Part shown: piece by piece, positions 1 through 51,839 of the stretch
How positions within the stretch are numbered: the first letter of the stretch is position 1
Layout of the letters: every line of letters begins with the position of its first letter
NCBI RefSeq assembly: GCF_033807715.1
Contig: NC_084596.1
Location: forward strand, 31,566,879-31,630,878
Direction: 5' to 3'
Length of the DNA: 64,000 nt
Source of the DNA: Cololabis saira
Taxonomy: Eukaryota > Chordata > Actinopteri > Beloniformes > Belonidae
Position numbers and translations under genes: made by a program
The notes under the pieces: generated by a model
What the model was told of the DNA's origin: nothing
Databases searched by the model: none
The model's input: only the letters and a program-made list of their open reading frames with translations

Positions 1-1920
1 TCTAATGATTAGCCAATTAAAAGGCAACTTAAAGTGACATATTAATGAAACTCACAGCAGTTCCCAAAGAAAGAGAATATGGAAGCAAAACCAAGGAAGA
101 AACCAAGTTTTATGGGACTCTGAGAAAGAATCAAATTTGTTGGATTTGTCAGAGGTCAACACTATGAAGGCATTGCAAGTTATTGCACATATTGTTTGTA
201 TATTATTTTTTGTATCTCATTATCATTTGCCAATTTCTTTAAGGCATTTTGGGCAAACATAAAAGCTATTACAGAGCCACCGCAGCACATGCTGTTAATG
301 CAATCCTACATCCCTTCACATCAGGTAGTAACCTAGGACTCAAGAGGGCATCAATCATTGAAAAAGTCAGCGCATACCATTCTTGAAGTCTCACCCAAGA
401 AAAATGATGAGACGTAATGATCTTTTACGACTTTAGAAACTACAGTTTATAGGAGCCTTAATACATGCAGGGAAGTAGTGCTTAAGGATCAGGATTGAGA
501 AACACTGAATTACAGTATAATGCTTTCACAATAATTATATGGCCTCCATATGTACAGATATATTAGGAATGGAATCGGTGATTTTATGATGTAATGTACA
601 ACATGCATACTAATTTTAGCTGAATCTTGCAACACTCTGGAGATGAGGTAACATTTTATAACATTTTTGAAAATACTGGCTTTGATATCTCCTCTCCAGG
701 TTTCTTTCTCACAGTGTGAGGCTCTAGCTATATATATACCAGTATTAACTTTAGAGCCTCAGCCTTTTCCGATTTGTGAATCACCATATCTGCATCTGCC
801 AGGAATTTCCTACAAGGTGGAAAAAATAGGAATGAAATTGTCACTATGGTGAAGAACCTTGAGTTTTCCAACACTTCAGAATGTTGGCGGAAAAAGATTA
901 AATCCAACATTGTTTCTCTCAGTTTGCTGCCATGATTAATGTTACCCACACAGTGATTTGACTGAGTGACTCAGAATTTGCTGGAGTTTAGCGTTGGTAT
1001 GGACTGGTTTTGTCAATTCATTCAATTTAAAAAAATGTATGTAAATACTGTATATAAATAGGACTTATTCATTGCTCTTGTCACAAGGAGAACAAGTCAT
1101 CAATTATCTACTCTCTAAACTGGTGTAATTTCTTTGTTTGTGTTTGCAGAAGCTTTAGCAAATGCAATAGCATGACAGGCTTTTTCTGGAGAAGCCTCTT
1201 GCATTAGTTTTATCTTTGGCAGCCACTTAAGAGCAAAACACACCAGGAAGATACTGGAGGCCAGGTCAGGGAGAATCCCTCTGTGATAAAACAGGTTTTG
1301 TCATTAGAGCATGGACTATGGAATGTATTTGTGAATGTTTAAGCAATTTATATTGATCCTAGATACACAATGGTCCTTATGGTGATGTTGTTTTGGGTAT
1401 TTATAGATTTTTACCTGTTTTGTAATTGAATTTCCTGGATGTTAGGCACAGTAGTAATGACAAGAAAAAAAAAACGAAGTCCAGTACACTGAATATTTCA
1501 TATGTTGACCCCAACATGTTACTGGCAATATGTCCTCTTCTCTTCCTTTTGACATGTCATGCACAGAAACATGCACATTCTGCAAAGATTGTAATGTACA
1601 TGTGACTGAGGATGAGTACAGCTTGGTTATTTTCCTGAGTTTTGCCCTTATCAGGGGAAAACATTGACATGAAGTAGCTCTCTCTTATCAGACATGCAAT
1701 GCTGCTGTAAAAATGCCATGCCATTGGCTAACATCTTGATGTCCTGTCAGCTGACTGTTGGAGCACAAGTGCTTATTCTGCAAGGAATAGCCCAGGAGAA
1801 AGATGACAAAGTATATGACAGTGTTACACAATTGCTGCTCGTTGCAGACAGGATCTGTATTTACCTCTGGGAGGGCTATTCCAAGATGATTAGGTAGGCT
1901 CTTCGGAATTCGATTGATGA
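1..1920. other. Upstream DNA, no gene recognised
   Basis: AT-rich DNA upstream of lpin2. The open frames are short, have no recognisable protein similarity, and I could not link them by splice sites. A non-coding 5' exon of lpin2 could lie here or outside the window; sequence alone does not show one. Confidence 0.5.
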
Positions 1921-2136
1921 TGGCAGGGAGAAATTATTGTGAAAATCTTTGGGCAGAAGTTATTGATCTCTGGGGAGTATCATGAGGTGGATAAGTTCAG
2001 GCCGGGTGCTTCACTAATAGTGATGAAGAGAAGGAGATCTTTGGGTGACTGGGAGCTCCTGGGAAGCAACACAGAGGACTACACAGACAATAGTGAACAG
2101 GAGGAATCCTCATCCTTGACGTCGTCTTGGTCCCTG
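1921..2136 (+). CDS. lpin2: Candidate alternative first coding exon of lpin2
   Basis: An open frame runs from a stop at 1918-1920 to 2136, where CCTG is followed by a consensus donor GTAAGT. The frame ends in phase 0. Joined to the lpin2 acceptor at 3913/3914 it reads Thr-Gly-Thr and then the canonical Met of lipin-2, with no stop. The first in-frame ATG is at 2023 (purine at -3). It would add 38 exon-encoded residues plus the 3 read from the exon 1 leader. The segment is basic at first (MKRRRSLGDWELLGS), then rich in Glu, Asp and Ser, and ends SSWSL. Both D-W-E-L-L and S-W-S-L fit the loose W-x-x-L pattern of LC3-interacting motifs, but such matches are common by chance. What is seen is the frame, the donor and the in-frame junction; that it is transcribed and translated is inference. 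It could instead be a chance open frame. Confidence 0.42.
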
Positions 2137-3913
2137 GTAAGTCAAAACAGATTTCCTAGTTGGTCTCAGCCTCAGGCATGAGGTGGAGGAAATAGGACTC
2201 TTTGGTTTGGCACGGTGCCACACTCATTATCGTTGCCAAGCCTGTTGGTTTAACAACCCACACTGTGAGTCAAATAGATTGTCAGTTTTAAGGCTACAAT
2301 GAATACTGTCGGTCGGCTTGTTTATGATCTTGAAGGGGACACAGGTTGTGTGTGTATGCTTAGGCTCAGTTAGATTAAGTAAAAAGGCTATCAGCAGATG
2401 GAGCATGTTTTTTTACTGCCATCTAGATAACTGAATCCTGGTTCTTCTCCACGCAACTCTTGTAAGTATATAGATGTTTTTGTTGTTGAGTTCCTAATTG
2501 CCCAATAGCCTTTAGAGATTCTTGGACTTTCAGTTTCTTCTTCTTCTTCTTGACCATGATGTGCTATTGGGTTATAGTCCCTCAGGTTTGAGTCCTGTAA
2601 ATTCTATTTTGTTATATTTTATCGCTTTTTTAAACTTTAAATCCTGCTTTTTATTTATGTTTTAATGTCTTGGTAAAGCAGTTTGAATCACCTTGTTGTT
2701 GAATTGTGCTATAGAAATAAACTTGCCTTGCTGTTTACAGTGAGATTGTTCATGTCCAACTGTATTTTTGCATCAACATTATACTAACGTCTAGCAGGGA
2801 CCCTATCTACACTATCGCATAAGTGGAATGACATTTTGAATCTTATCAAAGGCTTGAAATAGCATTTTTTATTAAATAGCTTTGTTGCCCTCTATGCTAA
2901 CATTGACTCCGATTTAGCTGAAAATACAAAACTGCATAAACGCAGTTTTTGTGTGGGTGGATGGTTTAAAAAATATTTGAGAACCTTTATTTGTTCGCAG
3001 CAAATGAAGCTGAAGCTTTTGATGTGATTTTTGTTTGTAACGCTCTGGTTAACTTTTCCTGAGCATTTTAGTGCCTCTTCTTCATACCCTACCATCCGAC
3101 TATTTGTACCCCTCATTATTGTACTCATGGAGATACACGACTGACCTTTTTATTTGGGTTTACATAAACACAATTAAGTCAACAGGGGAATGTGCTTACT
3201 GGCTAAAATAAACCAGACCCTGACCTAAGCAAACCAAAATGATGTTTATGTAGTTAATGATTACACGTACCCTTTTACTGTTTGTGATTGACTTCACATA
3301 ATCAGATTCAGTAAAGGTCCCACAAGATAGTAGGACATGTCATGTGGTTTTTGTACAGTGTTGGCCTCTCTTGTTTTCTCCGTGATATACTTTCACTATA
3401 GTACTTGTGAATGAATTTACAGCCTCACAAAAAGCTCATTATGAGGTACACATATTGTTTTAGAAACTGCAACATTAATCTTTATTACCCATGCAATTTT
3501 AGCCTAAGGAGTGTGGTTATACTAATAGTTGTGAATGAAAACAGGATGCCGCTACTTGCATTGTAGCAGGACTGTGGGGTCTCTGTATGCACATTGTTTT
3601 GATGCAGCCATTTGCTCATCTTTCTAATGTTGCTGACATGGAATAAAAGCCAACGATAGGATACCAGTGAGACTGTAAACAGGTCAAGAGATAACGGACA
3701 CAGCAGGCATGTGAGGGCCCTAAGAGATGAAAGCAGGGACAAATATGACAGTCTGTAAGGTTGTAGTTGCACGAAAACACATTTGACTGAGATTCTTAGA
3801 AAGGATATCGAGTAAACAGGGGAAGGGTGCATATTGTGCAACTTTTACAGGGCAGAACATGATTCTTCCTGTTCTGCCAACGCAGCTAATCACGTTTTGT
3901 TTTTTCCCTCCAG
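2137..3913. other. DNA between candidate upstream exon and lpin2 exon 1
   Basis: No further exon was recognised. It contains a retroposon tail remnant near 2670-2733. The last bases before 3914 form the polypyrimidine tract and CAG acceptor of the first lpin2 coding exon, which shows that at least one exon lies upstream. Confidence 0.5.
2670..2733 (+). repeat. Retroposon 3' tail remnant
   Basis: The text runs from GTAAAGCAGTTTGAATCACC to a 'tgtgctatagaaataaactt' end, like the 3' end of an abundant fish retroposon. A reverse-strand relative lies at 62198-62243. The family name is not certain. Confidence 0.4.
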
Positions 3914-3922
3914 ACAGGCACC

Positions 3923-20260
<16,338 letters not shown>

Positions 20261-20723
20261 CTGCACACACTCACACCCCAGCTATACATCTAGGATGTAC
20301 GACTGGACTGTGTACTTGAATGCATCTCTTAAACACACGGACTGAACCAACAGCACTTAAACCCTCATGAATCTGAATTTAAAACAGGGTTACAACCATT
20401 AACACAAATGATAAACTGTATTTACATAGATATTAGGAAAGGTTATAACAATAATCTTTTAAAAACGTCATCTCTGCGACACAGCGGGCTAATCACTGAC
20501 TAACACAGGGCCATAAAGGCAACAGCTGCTCTTTCATGCAGGTTGTTGTACAGAGAGTGGTTGAAGATGCATCTTTTCTTCATGAATAATCTGTAACAAC
20601 CAGGATGGTTATAATAGTGATCAGGGAAGCCATCATGATATATGGTTAGGCTCTTAACATTGACGAATATTTATTTTCAACTAAGTGTGAAGATGCACGC
20701 TTAGTTGTATGACCTGCCGATAA

Positions 20724-20729
20724 AATAAA
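20724..20729 (+). terminator. Candidate lpin2 polyadenylation signal
   Basis: AATAAA lies 464 nt after the stop codon, followed by T-rich text. A second AATAAA is at 21550-21555. Sequence alone does not say which is used. Confidence 0.5.
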
Positions 20730-23026
20730 GCAGCTTCATGGTATTATTGTCTTGCTGTTGTTTTAAGGTGTTTATTCTGTTTTACGAGCTCCACAAACAA
20801 GTGTGATCTGTTAAGAATGCTGTTATTATTTATGGTGATTGATATGTTAAGTTATTGATTTCTGTTGTGATGCCTTTGTATGGACAAGTAATTTATCATC
20901 AATGCAATGGGGAAATACTTCCAACTGGTATTTGTTATGATGGGTCACAGATTAACGTGCACTTAACTGTATCCGCTAGATTTTGTAAAATCTTTAGTTA
21001 CGTTTTTCACAACAACCGGTTTTCCATGTATGATAGAGAAGCTTTCAACATGTAAGGCACATGCACATTACTGAGTGACCCTCAGTCTGCATGTTGAGTA
21101 TTTAGATGGTTGTACGTTTTAGAGATGACGATTTGAGTTGCAAGAGTGAAAATGAGTAGATCTAAAGGAGTTTGAAATGAAGGATTTCTGTTTGTAAAGT
21201 CCTCTGTTTGAAGACTATAGCATGGTGTGTGTGTGTGTGTGCGTGCACATTTCCAAGCACCGAGTGCTGCTGTTGGGGTCCTGCACCCCCGGCTGACGTT
21301 CCCTCAGTGGCTTCACAGAGACTTATCCCATGCACTTTGTCTTAGCGGCACCTGAGACGCAGACTCACAACTTGGCACGCCTTGAACGCACATGTTCTTC
21401 ACTGACGGTCGAAGTGACACTTGGCCTGAGTATGCAATTATTGCAGAATGTAAAGTTTTATTTTAACTGTTATGACGTGTCAAATTAAGCTAAAATATGT
21501 TTATATTAGTAATTATTGAAAGGGCGCGGCCCATGCATGTTTTTCGCAAAATAAATGGGTTGAAAATAGAATTTGTTTATTTGGGATTTTGGAGTCAGTG
21601 AAAAGACATGAAGCTGGTAACCTTAACTTCAGTGTGTACATGTTTTAGAAAGGGAAGAACAGTCTGATTGCGTGCCTCTGGTGGCTGAATTAAGAGAAAT
21701 CAGTTCTTGTTTAGGGATAAACAGGAAATACTCGCCACTGTCTGCAAAGCTTTTTTGAACATTTCCTTGGTAACTGTTTGATTTTGGTAATAATTCTTTG
21801 ACCTGGATTGCACCTCCCTCAAGTACGTAACGTAACATTTGCTACGGAGGACTGAAAGAGCAGCAACCAGCAAAAACTGTTTAAAAAAAAAAAAAAAAGC
21901 ACAATGTACGATGACGACTGCATCTGTTTTTTTTTTATTTTATTTTTTGTTATTTCAGATAAATTCATGCATTCGCTCTGTAGCTCCCGTATTTTGTCAA
22001 TTATAATGTGTTTAATTTGATTTCTTAGCTTGTTTTCCAAATGTTCGAAGTCAGATAGTTATCTTGTAATACACAAAAGAAATTCCATTCTTTCTATGAA
22101 AGTAAAGCATCTTGTGTGAAAAAATCACACTTCATCCTCGATGATCCTGAAATATGTGGTATATATATTTGCTCTCACTATACTGCTGTGGAAAAAAGGT
22201 CCAATATATTTGCCGATCATCACATTATTCTGTCTTGATGCCTTTCTGTTTGTTTCTTATAAATGTGTATGATCTTTTTGTGGGAATATGTTTTGTTCAA
22301 ATGTAATGCTTGCTATTCGATTGTGTCTGACCACAGAAATACTTTAAAAATATGCTGTGTTTGATTTGTATATTGACGTGGTTTGAAGTACATTTAAAGA
22401 ACAAATCCATTGTAAGAAGAAAATGGAAAGAAAGAAAAATGTGGCTTGTGGTCTTATTTGTAATACATTTCTAACTGAATACATTTGTCTGTGCTGCGTT
22501 TTTCTTAAGTCAAAGTCAAAAAGTGCAACAATAACCACAGGCTATTCGGGGTAACTTTGGCCCTGGTTTTATTTTCAAACAAACAATACATTAATGAGGT
22601 TATTGCAGTGCAATTCCCTCCGGTCTTTCCAAATTTGACTTGGTTTCACAGAATATAACAAACATCAGATATTTATAAAAAACAGTAGTTCTCAGGGCAC
22701 CCTTGTATTTTACTTTGAATTAAAATTTCCCTTTTTCTTTTTTTAAAGGTTAATAGAGGCTGAACTGAAGGCTGTATAGTTCTAACAGTTTGCAATTTAG
22801 AAAATGTATCAGTCCCAGGAGTAAAGAGGGGAAATATACCCACTTTACATAATGACACAAATGAGGTTTTCGCCTTTCCTCTGCTTCTGAAGCCAAACAG
22901 GTTAGTAACATTCATAATAAAAACAATGTTTCCACATGAATCCCTTCATGTGGGTTTTTTTTTTAGGTCTAAATGTGTGCACAGTGAGAGGAAGTGAGCT
23001 CATCTTTTCAAGGTGTTTTACCAGGT

Positions 23027-23032
23027 TTTATT
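23027..23032 (-). terminator. Candidate emilin2 polyadenylation signal
   Basis: TTTATT on the + strand, AATAAA on the - strand, 287 nt past the emilin2 stop. Another AATAAA on the same strand is at 22568-22573. Confidence 0.5.
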
Positions 23033-23318
23033 TTGTAACCAACAACAAGCACAGTGGCATAATGTTCATTTACAATAGATACAACATTTCAATGTGATAA
23101 TCAAATATATTAGATACAAACCCTGCCTAATGCATTTCTGTCTCTTTTTCAATGACATACATATATTGCAATATGATGACTTTATAGATGATCATTTTTC
23201 TCACCAATGTTAAATTGCTGCATTCCAGCAGATCGTTGGGGGGAAAAAAGCGGTTTCTTCCAGTCCGACTACCTGGGAACAAATAAGTCCTCGTCGCTGC
23301 TGCTCGGTTGAGCTTCGG

Positions 23319-47456
<24,138 letters not shown>

Positions 47457-48270
47457 GCTTAACAAACGCCTCGAGACATACGTTTCTAGTGCAGAAAGAA
47501 AAGTTGGGCTACCCTGTTACTTTGGTGCGCACCGTGCCCAGATGCACGCCTTGCATCGCCTCTGTGGCTGATCTAACTTCTCCAAGTGAACTTTTGGGGA
47601 AGTACGCACTCACTGCAACTCCCTTGGAGTGACGTCCAGGGCCCACACCCTCCTCCCAAACTCACATCACGGAAAAGTTCAACTTCCCCCTCGTCTCTGA
47701 TACGGATTATGTCACAAAAAATATGATTTATACTTTTATTTTTTTCATTTTAGGTGTTTGGAAACACGTGCTTAGTTTATTTAAGCAGATTGCTGCCACC
47801 ATGAAGTCAGACATCATTCACACCTTACTGATGAATGACAAGATAATGGCCTCTGAATACAACCAACGCAGTTGATGTTAATGATATTCATGGCTTGGGA
47901 AACTTCATTTACATTCCCCTCTGCAAGCAGTGATACAAGGGACAGGCCTCTGTTTGGGCAATACACTGAAAACAATAAATCTAAGCGCATGTAAATATAA
48001 CATATTTAAATCTGTGATATTAACAATTAAAAATAAAGTTTGTTGCTTTACATGAATACATCTAGTTTTGAACTTGATCTGCATTTGTTCAAAAAACAAG
48101 ACATTGTGCATTTTTTCCTTAATAAGCAGTATTTCTGTTATCCCAGGCAATGTTTTCATTTACACACAAACAACAAGTAATGATCTTGTTGTATTTACCT
48201 TTCCTTTAACAGTTTTCATCTATTGACCAACATTTAGATGAAACATGCTTTATTTGTTTTATGTAGAACA
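47457..48270. other. Presumed emilin2 5' flank and promoter region
   Basis: Directly upstream of the emilin2 start. A GC-rich patch around 47640-47700 (with CCCACACCCTCCTCCC, a KLF/Sp-like text) is the only hint of a promoter; no clear TATA box was identified. Further out the DNA is AT-rich without genes. Confidence 0.35.
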
Positions 48271-48274
48271 CAAC

Positions 48275-48745
48275 AGTAAAAAATATCTTGCTTGATCTAC
48301 TTTAAAAAAAATTAAGGCGACTTTTTCGCATGAAAATTTTATGTAGATCAAGAAAGACTAGTCTTTGTATAAACTACAAAATTTTTAGTATGTACAAAAT
48401 TAATTTGCAAGTAAAGTCAACTTAATTTTGGCAAGTAAAGTCAACTTATTTTTTTGTTTTTTTAATTTAAATTTTTTTTCCTTTTTTTATTTTTTCCCTT
48501 TTTCTTTTTTTCCTTTTTAAATCTTTTTTTCTTCTTTTTTTCTTTTTTTTTCTTTTTAAAGTCAACTTATTTGATAAATAAAGTAAACTTACCACAATTA
48601 AGTTGACTGTACTTGCAAAATGTATTATTCACATACATAAAATTAAGTAGTTTATACAAAGACTAGTCTTTCTTGATCTACATAATAATCTCATGCAAAA
48701 AGTTGACTTATTTTTTTTAAGTAGATCAAGCACAATATTTATATC
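48275..48745. mobile_element. Large palindromic MITE with poly-T centre
   Basis: Long inverted arms (over 100 bp each). Left 'cttgatctactttaaaaaaa' and 'gtagatcaagaaagactagt' mirror right 'actagtctttcttgatctac' and 'ttaagtagatcaag'. The middle is a T-rich low-complexity tract (about 48446-48560). Exact borders are uncertain. Confidence 0.75.
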
Positions 48746-48749
48746 AGTG

Positions 48750-51635
48750 TAATATACAAAAACACACAAAAAAAAAACTGCCACACATGAGCTTCAGTTT
48801 CGTACACTTCCTGTCAGACATATGGTGGTGAAGACTGACTTTTTGTGAGAGGACCTAAAGCAGTTACCCCCTGAGTGGGGACCATGTTACAGTTTCCTGT
48901 CTCTTCTATTACCCTATCACTGGTTATTATGAGAGGGGGAGTGGTACAGGGATGTTGGGGGAGGGGGGCTGATGAGTGAGGGTTAAATAATGACACAGTG
49001 AGAGTGCAAAAGACTACAATAATTTAGAGTGGTGCCAGAAAAGTACGCAAATGGATGAAACCCATTCTCACCCCAAAGAACCTTTTACCACCAAGCAATC
49101 TTTCCCTGCTACACTGCTGTCTGAGAGGGAGATGCTAAGAATAACGCTGCACGCTTTCATCAGTCAAAAAACTGCAGGTCAGTCGGGTGGAAGATGCTGG
49201 AGTATGTTATGCTGGAGAGGTATATCTGCTCAGGGTTTATTTTTCAGTTATGTATCAACAAAAAGAAGCGCCAGGCAGCCTAAAGTCTGTATGTCGCTTA
49301 TGCCCTCCATGCCCTTGCTAAAGATCAACAGATTTGATTTTGTTATTTTAAATGCTGATGTGCTCGCCTTTTGAATATTTATAGATAATTTGAACTTACA
49401 TTCTGCAACAAAAACTCCAACATTCAGCCCTTTCAGAGTAGAAAATATGTCAATTGTCTTCAAGTGAGTAAAGTTTATGTTTATTTGGTTGTTCTTTTGG
49501 TCCCCAGAAGAGGGCAGCACAGCAGCAGTAAAGACACCAGGAGATCTGTAGTCATGGCAATTCCTCTCCAAAGTCATCGAGTGAGAACAGGACATTTCAT
49601 TAGTGAGGCAGTATGAGTGCTGGATTTTCACTTCCAGCACCTTGCCATGCTGTGCTGCTGTCAGTTACCTATGAGATGCATGTTGAATTCACAATCCCTT
49701 TTTTAATGCTGGGGATTTTCTTGGTCCGTGTTACCCATCAGGTCGAATGTCTGGCATCATATCCTGTCTCTGTCTGTTTTTTAATGGCACCAATTAACAT
49801 TTACAGCCTGTTGCCTTGTGTAATGATTCAGTTCCCACTGCTTTAAGCGTAGTTTGATTAGAAAATGATCTCTTTACCTGATTTCCCAACATGGCCTTGA
49901 CAGGCTGCGCAACACATACGTGTTATAAATAGTCATTCACTTCATGCATGCCCTGACATTCACGGGGAGCAGAAAGTTAGATGAGTCACGACTGAAGTAA
50001 AATACCAAGCAATATCTCTCATTAAGGAAAAAAAAAAACCCAATTTGGTATCAGCCATAAAACCCAGGGACTTTTCCGCCTTTCGACACTCTGGGATCGA
50101 TTTCTTATTTTTCAACTTTACAAAAATTTGAAGGACTGATTAGAATTGGAGCAGTCTGCTTTAAAAGCCCTGGGTGCACCCTCCACGGTATAAAACGCAT
50201 TTGTCACAAAGACATGCATTTTCAAGGCCACCTCTCACCACAGCTCCTTTTGATTCCTTTAAATTCGGAGTCTTCTCACTAAAGCCGCGACCTTGATCTC
50301 TACCCTAGAAGCGCTGGTGTGTGTGGGGATGGGGTGGGGTTGCAGGTAACTGAGACAAAGCCGATATCTCTTTGAAAGGACCTCATTTGTGTTGCGTTTT
50401 AGACCCACGACGCCTCATGTTTCTCAGAACACACTGTTTCAAAGCACATTTAAATTCAGCCACAGCTCGCTGCAACATGTAGACGCCCTGTGGATTTGGT
50501 GGGCTTTGAGGGAGGCTTCTAAACACTAAATGTCTCCATGTTTCTTAATTCTAACTTTCTTCCTCAGGAGAACGAGCAATGCTGCAGGGATGTCTTTGAT
50601 TTTGCAGGCAACAGTCACATGCACCATGCGCATCATTCCGTGGGTAACGCTACACTTCCAGGGTGACTCAGTGGGAGAGCCACGCTGCCTACACATAACA
50701 GGAGCGTTTCAACGTGGGGTCAAGGGGCTGCCTTCAGGACATTGTGCTGGAAAGATTGAGACACTAATGTTATTTTTTTTTCAATTTTCTCACCATGAGG
50801 GAGCTTAAAGTGAAGCCAAAACAATTCAAATAAAACTCTGGATGCTGAGGTGCGTGATTTCTCCCTTTAGAATTGAAAACTCAATCTGTATATACAGACA
50901 TAAAGGCATTTTATACCACGATGAAGCAGCTGAAGACTCCTTGTCTCAACGTTGGCTGTTAAGCCCACTCGTAGAGGCTTTTCTGAGTAGTGAGGGGAGC
51001 AGGAATGATTATACATCACCTCAGAGATTCAACTCTTCAAGACTGTCTCCTCGTATCATTACAGATTTGTCCTCCTTGTATCTTCATCTCCTGCTTGTCT
51101 TCCTGAGTTTTGTCTTCCAGACTGACTCGTATCACTGTCAGCCAGTAACGTAGGTGATTAAATCAAAAACAGAAGCCTAATGAGGAAACCTTTTCATTAT
51201 CAGTGACATGTGTATTTGTGAGTGCTTAGTTGGAATTGTCTCACAAGTTTAATGATTAGCATAATCACTGTGAACGAGCTCCTCGTGATCAGATTGAAAG
51301 CTAAATCCTTTTTGTTTTTCCAAGGAACAAGTAGGCTATAATGTGCATGATACACGATGCCATGCTGAAAACATAGGATTGTGCAAGAATGAAAGCGTTG
51401 CAGTATGCAGGAGATTGTGTGAGAACATAACAAAAACTTGAATTTTTAGTTGTATAAAGATTCAGATTCATACCAAATTGATTTAAAGTCATAGAAAAGC
51501 GCTGAAGACAGGGGAGCCAGCTTTAAAAAAAAAGGTCACTTTTAATTAAAACTTTTTATTCACAAAAAATATTCATATAAATGTGTTCTGAATATGAAGT
51601 CTTAAGAAATATTCACAGATGGGTGAAATCTCATT
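48750..51635. other. Intergenic DNA, no gene recognised
   Basis: No exon, RNA gene or clear mobile element was supported. Open frames up to 130 codons lack similarity or splice context. Confidence 0.5.
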
Positions 51636-51639
51636 TATA

Positions 51640-51836
51640 TAACACAACAGCCTGATACCTATACCTTATAATTGTATATACCAGTTTACTGTTTATAGTG
51701 TGTTATTATTACTGTGTTATTACTATTTCTATTGATGCCTCTTGTTTTTGCACTATCCCCTTTGCTGCTGTAAACTGCAAATTTACCCTCTGTGGGACTA
51801 TTAAAGGATTATCTTATCTTATCTTATCTTATAATG
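51640..51836 (+). repeat. Retroposon tail with TTATC microsatellite
   Basis: Ends 'ctctgtgggactattaaagg' followed by ATTATC/TTATC repeats to about 51832, typical of the 3' end of a fish non-LTR retroposon. The start is uncertain. Confidence 0.5.
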
Positions 51837-51839
51837 CAT

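Larger units (their letters stand above)
20261..23318. other. Converging 3' UTRs of lpin2 and emilin2
   Basis: No coding region was recognised. The 3' UTR of lpin2 begins at 20261 and could end after the AATAAA at 20724 or a later one at 21550. The emilin2 3' UTR enters from the right, with a candidate signal at 23027. The text between is AT-rich with a short CA/TG repeat near 21226. Confidence 0.6.

Noticed and set aside
1694..1897. 67-codon frame upstream of lpin2, Cys-rich start
   Set aside because: No donor in phase with lpin2 and no similarity; cannot be linked to the candidate exon at 1921-2136.
49248..49640. 130-codon frame on the - strand upstream of emilin2
   Set aside because: No domain, signal peptide or splice partner recognised; AT-rich chance frame.
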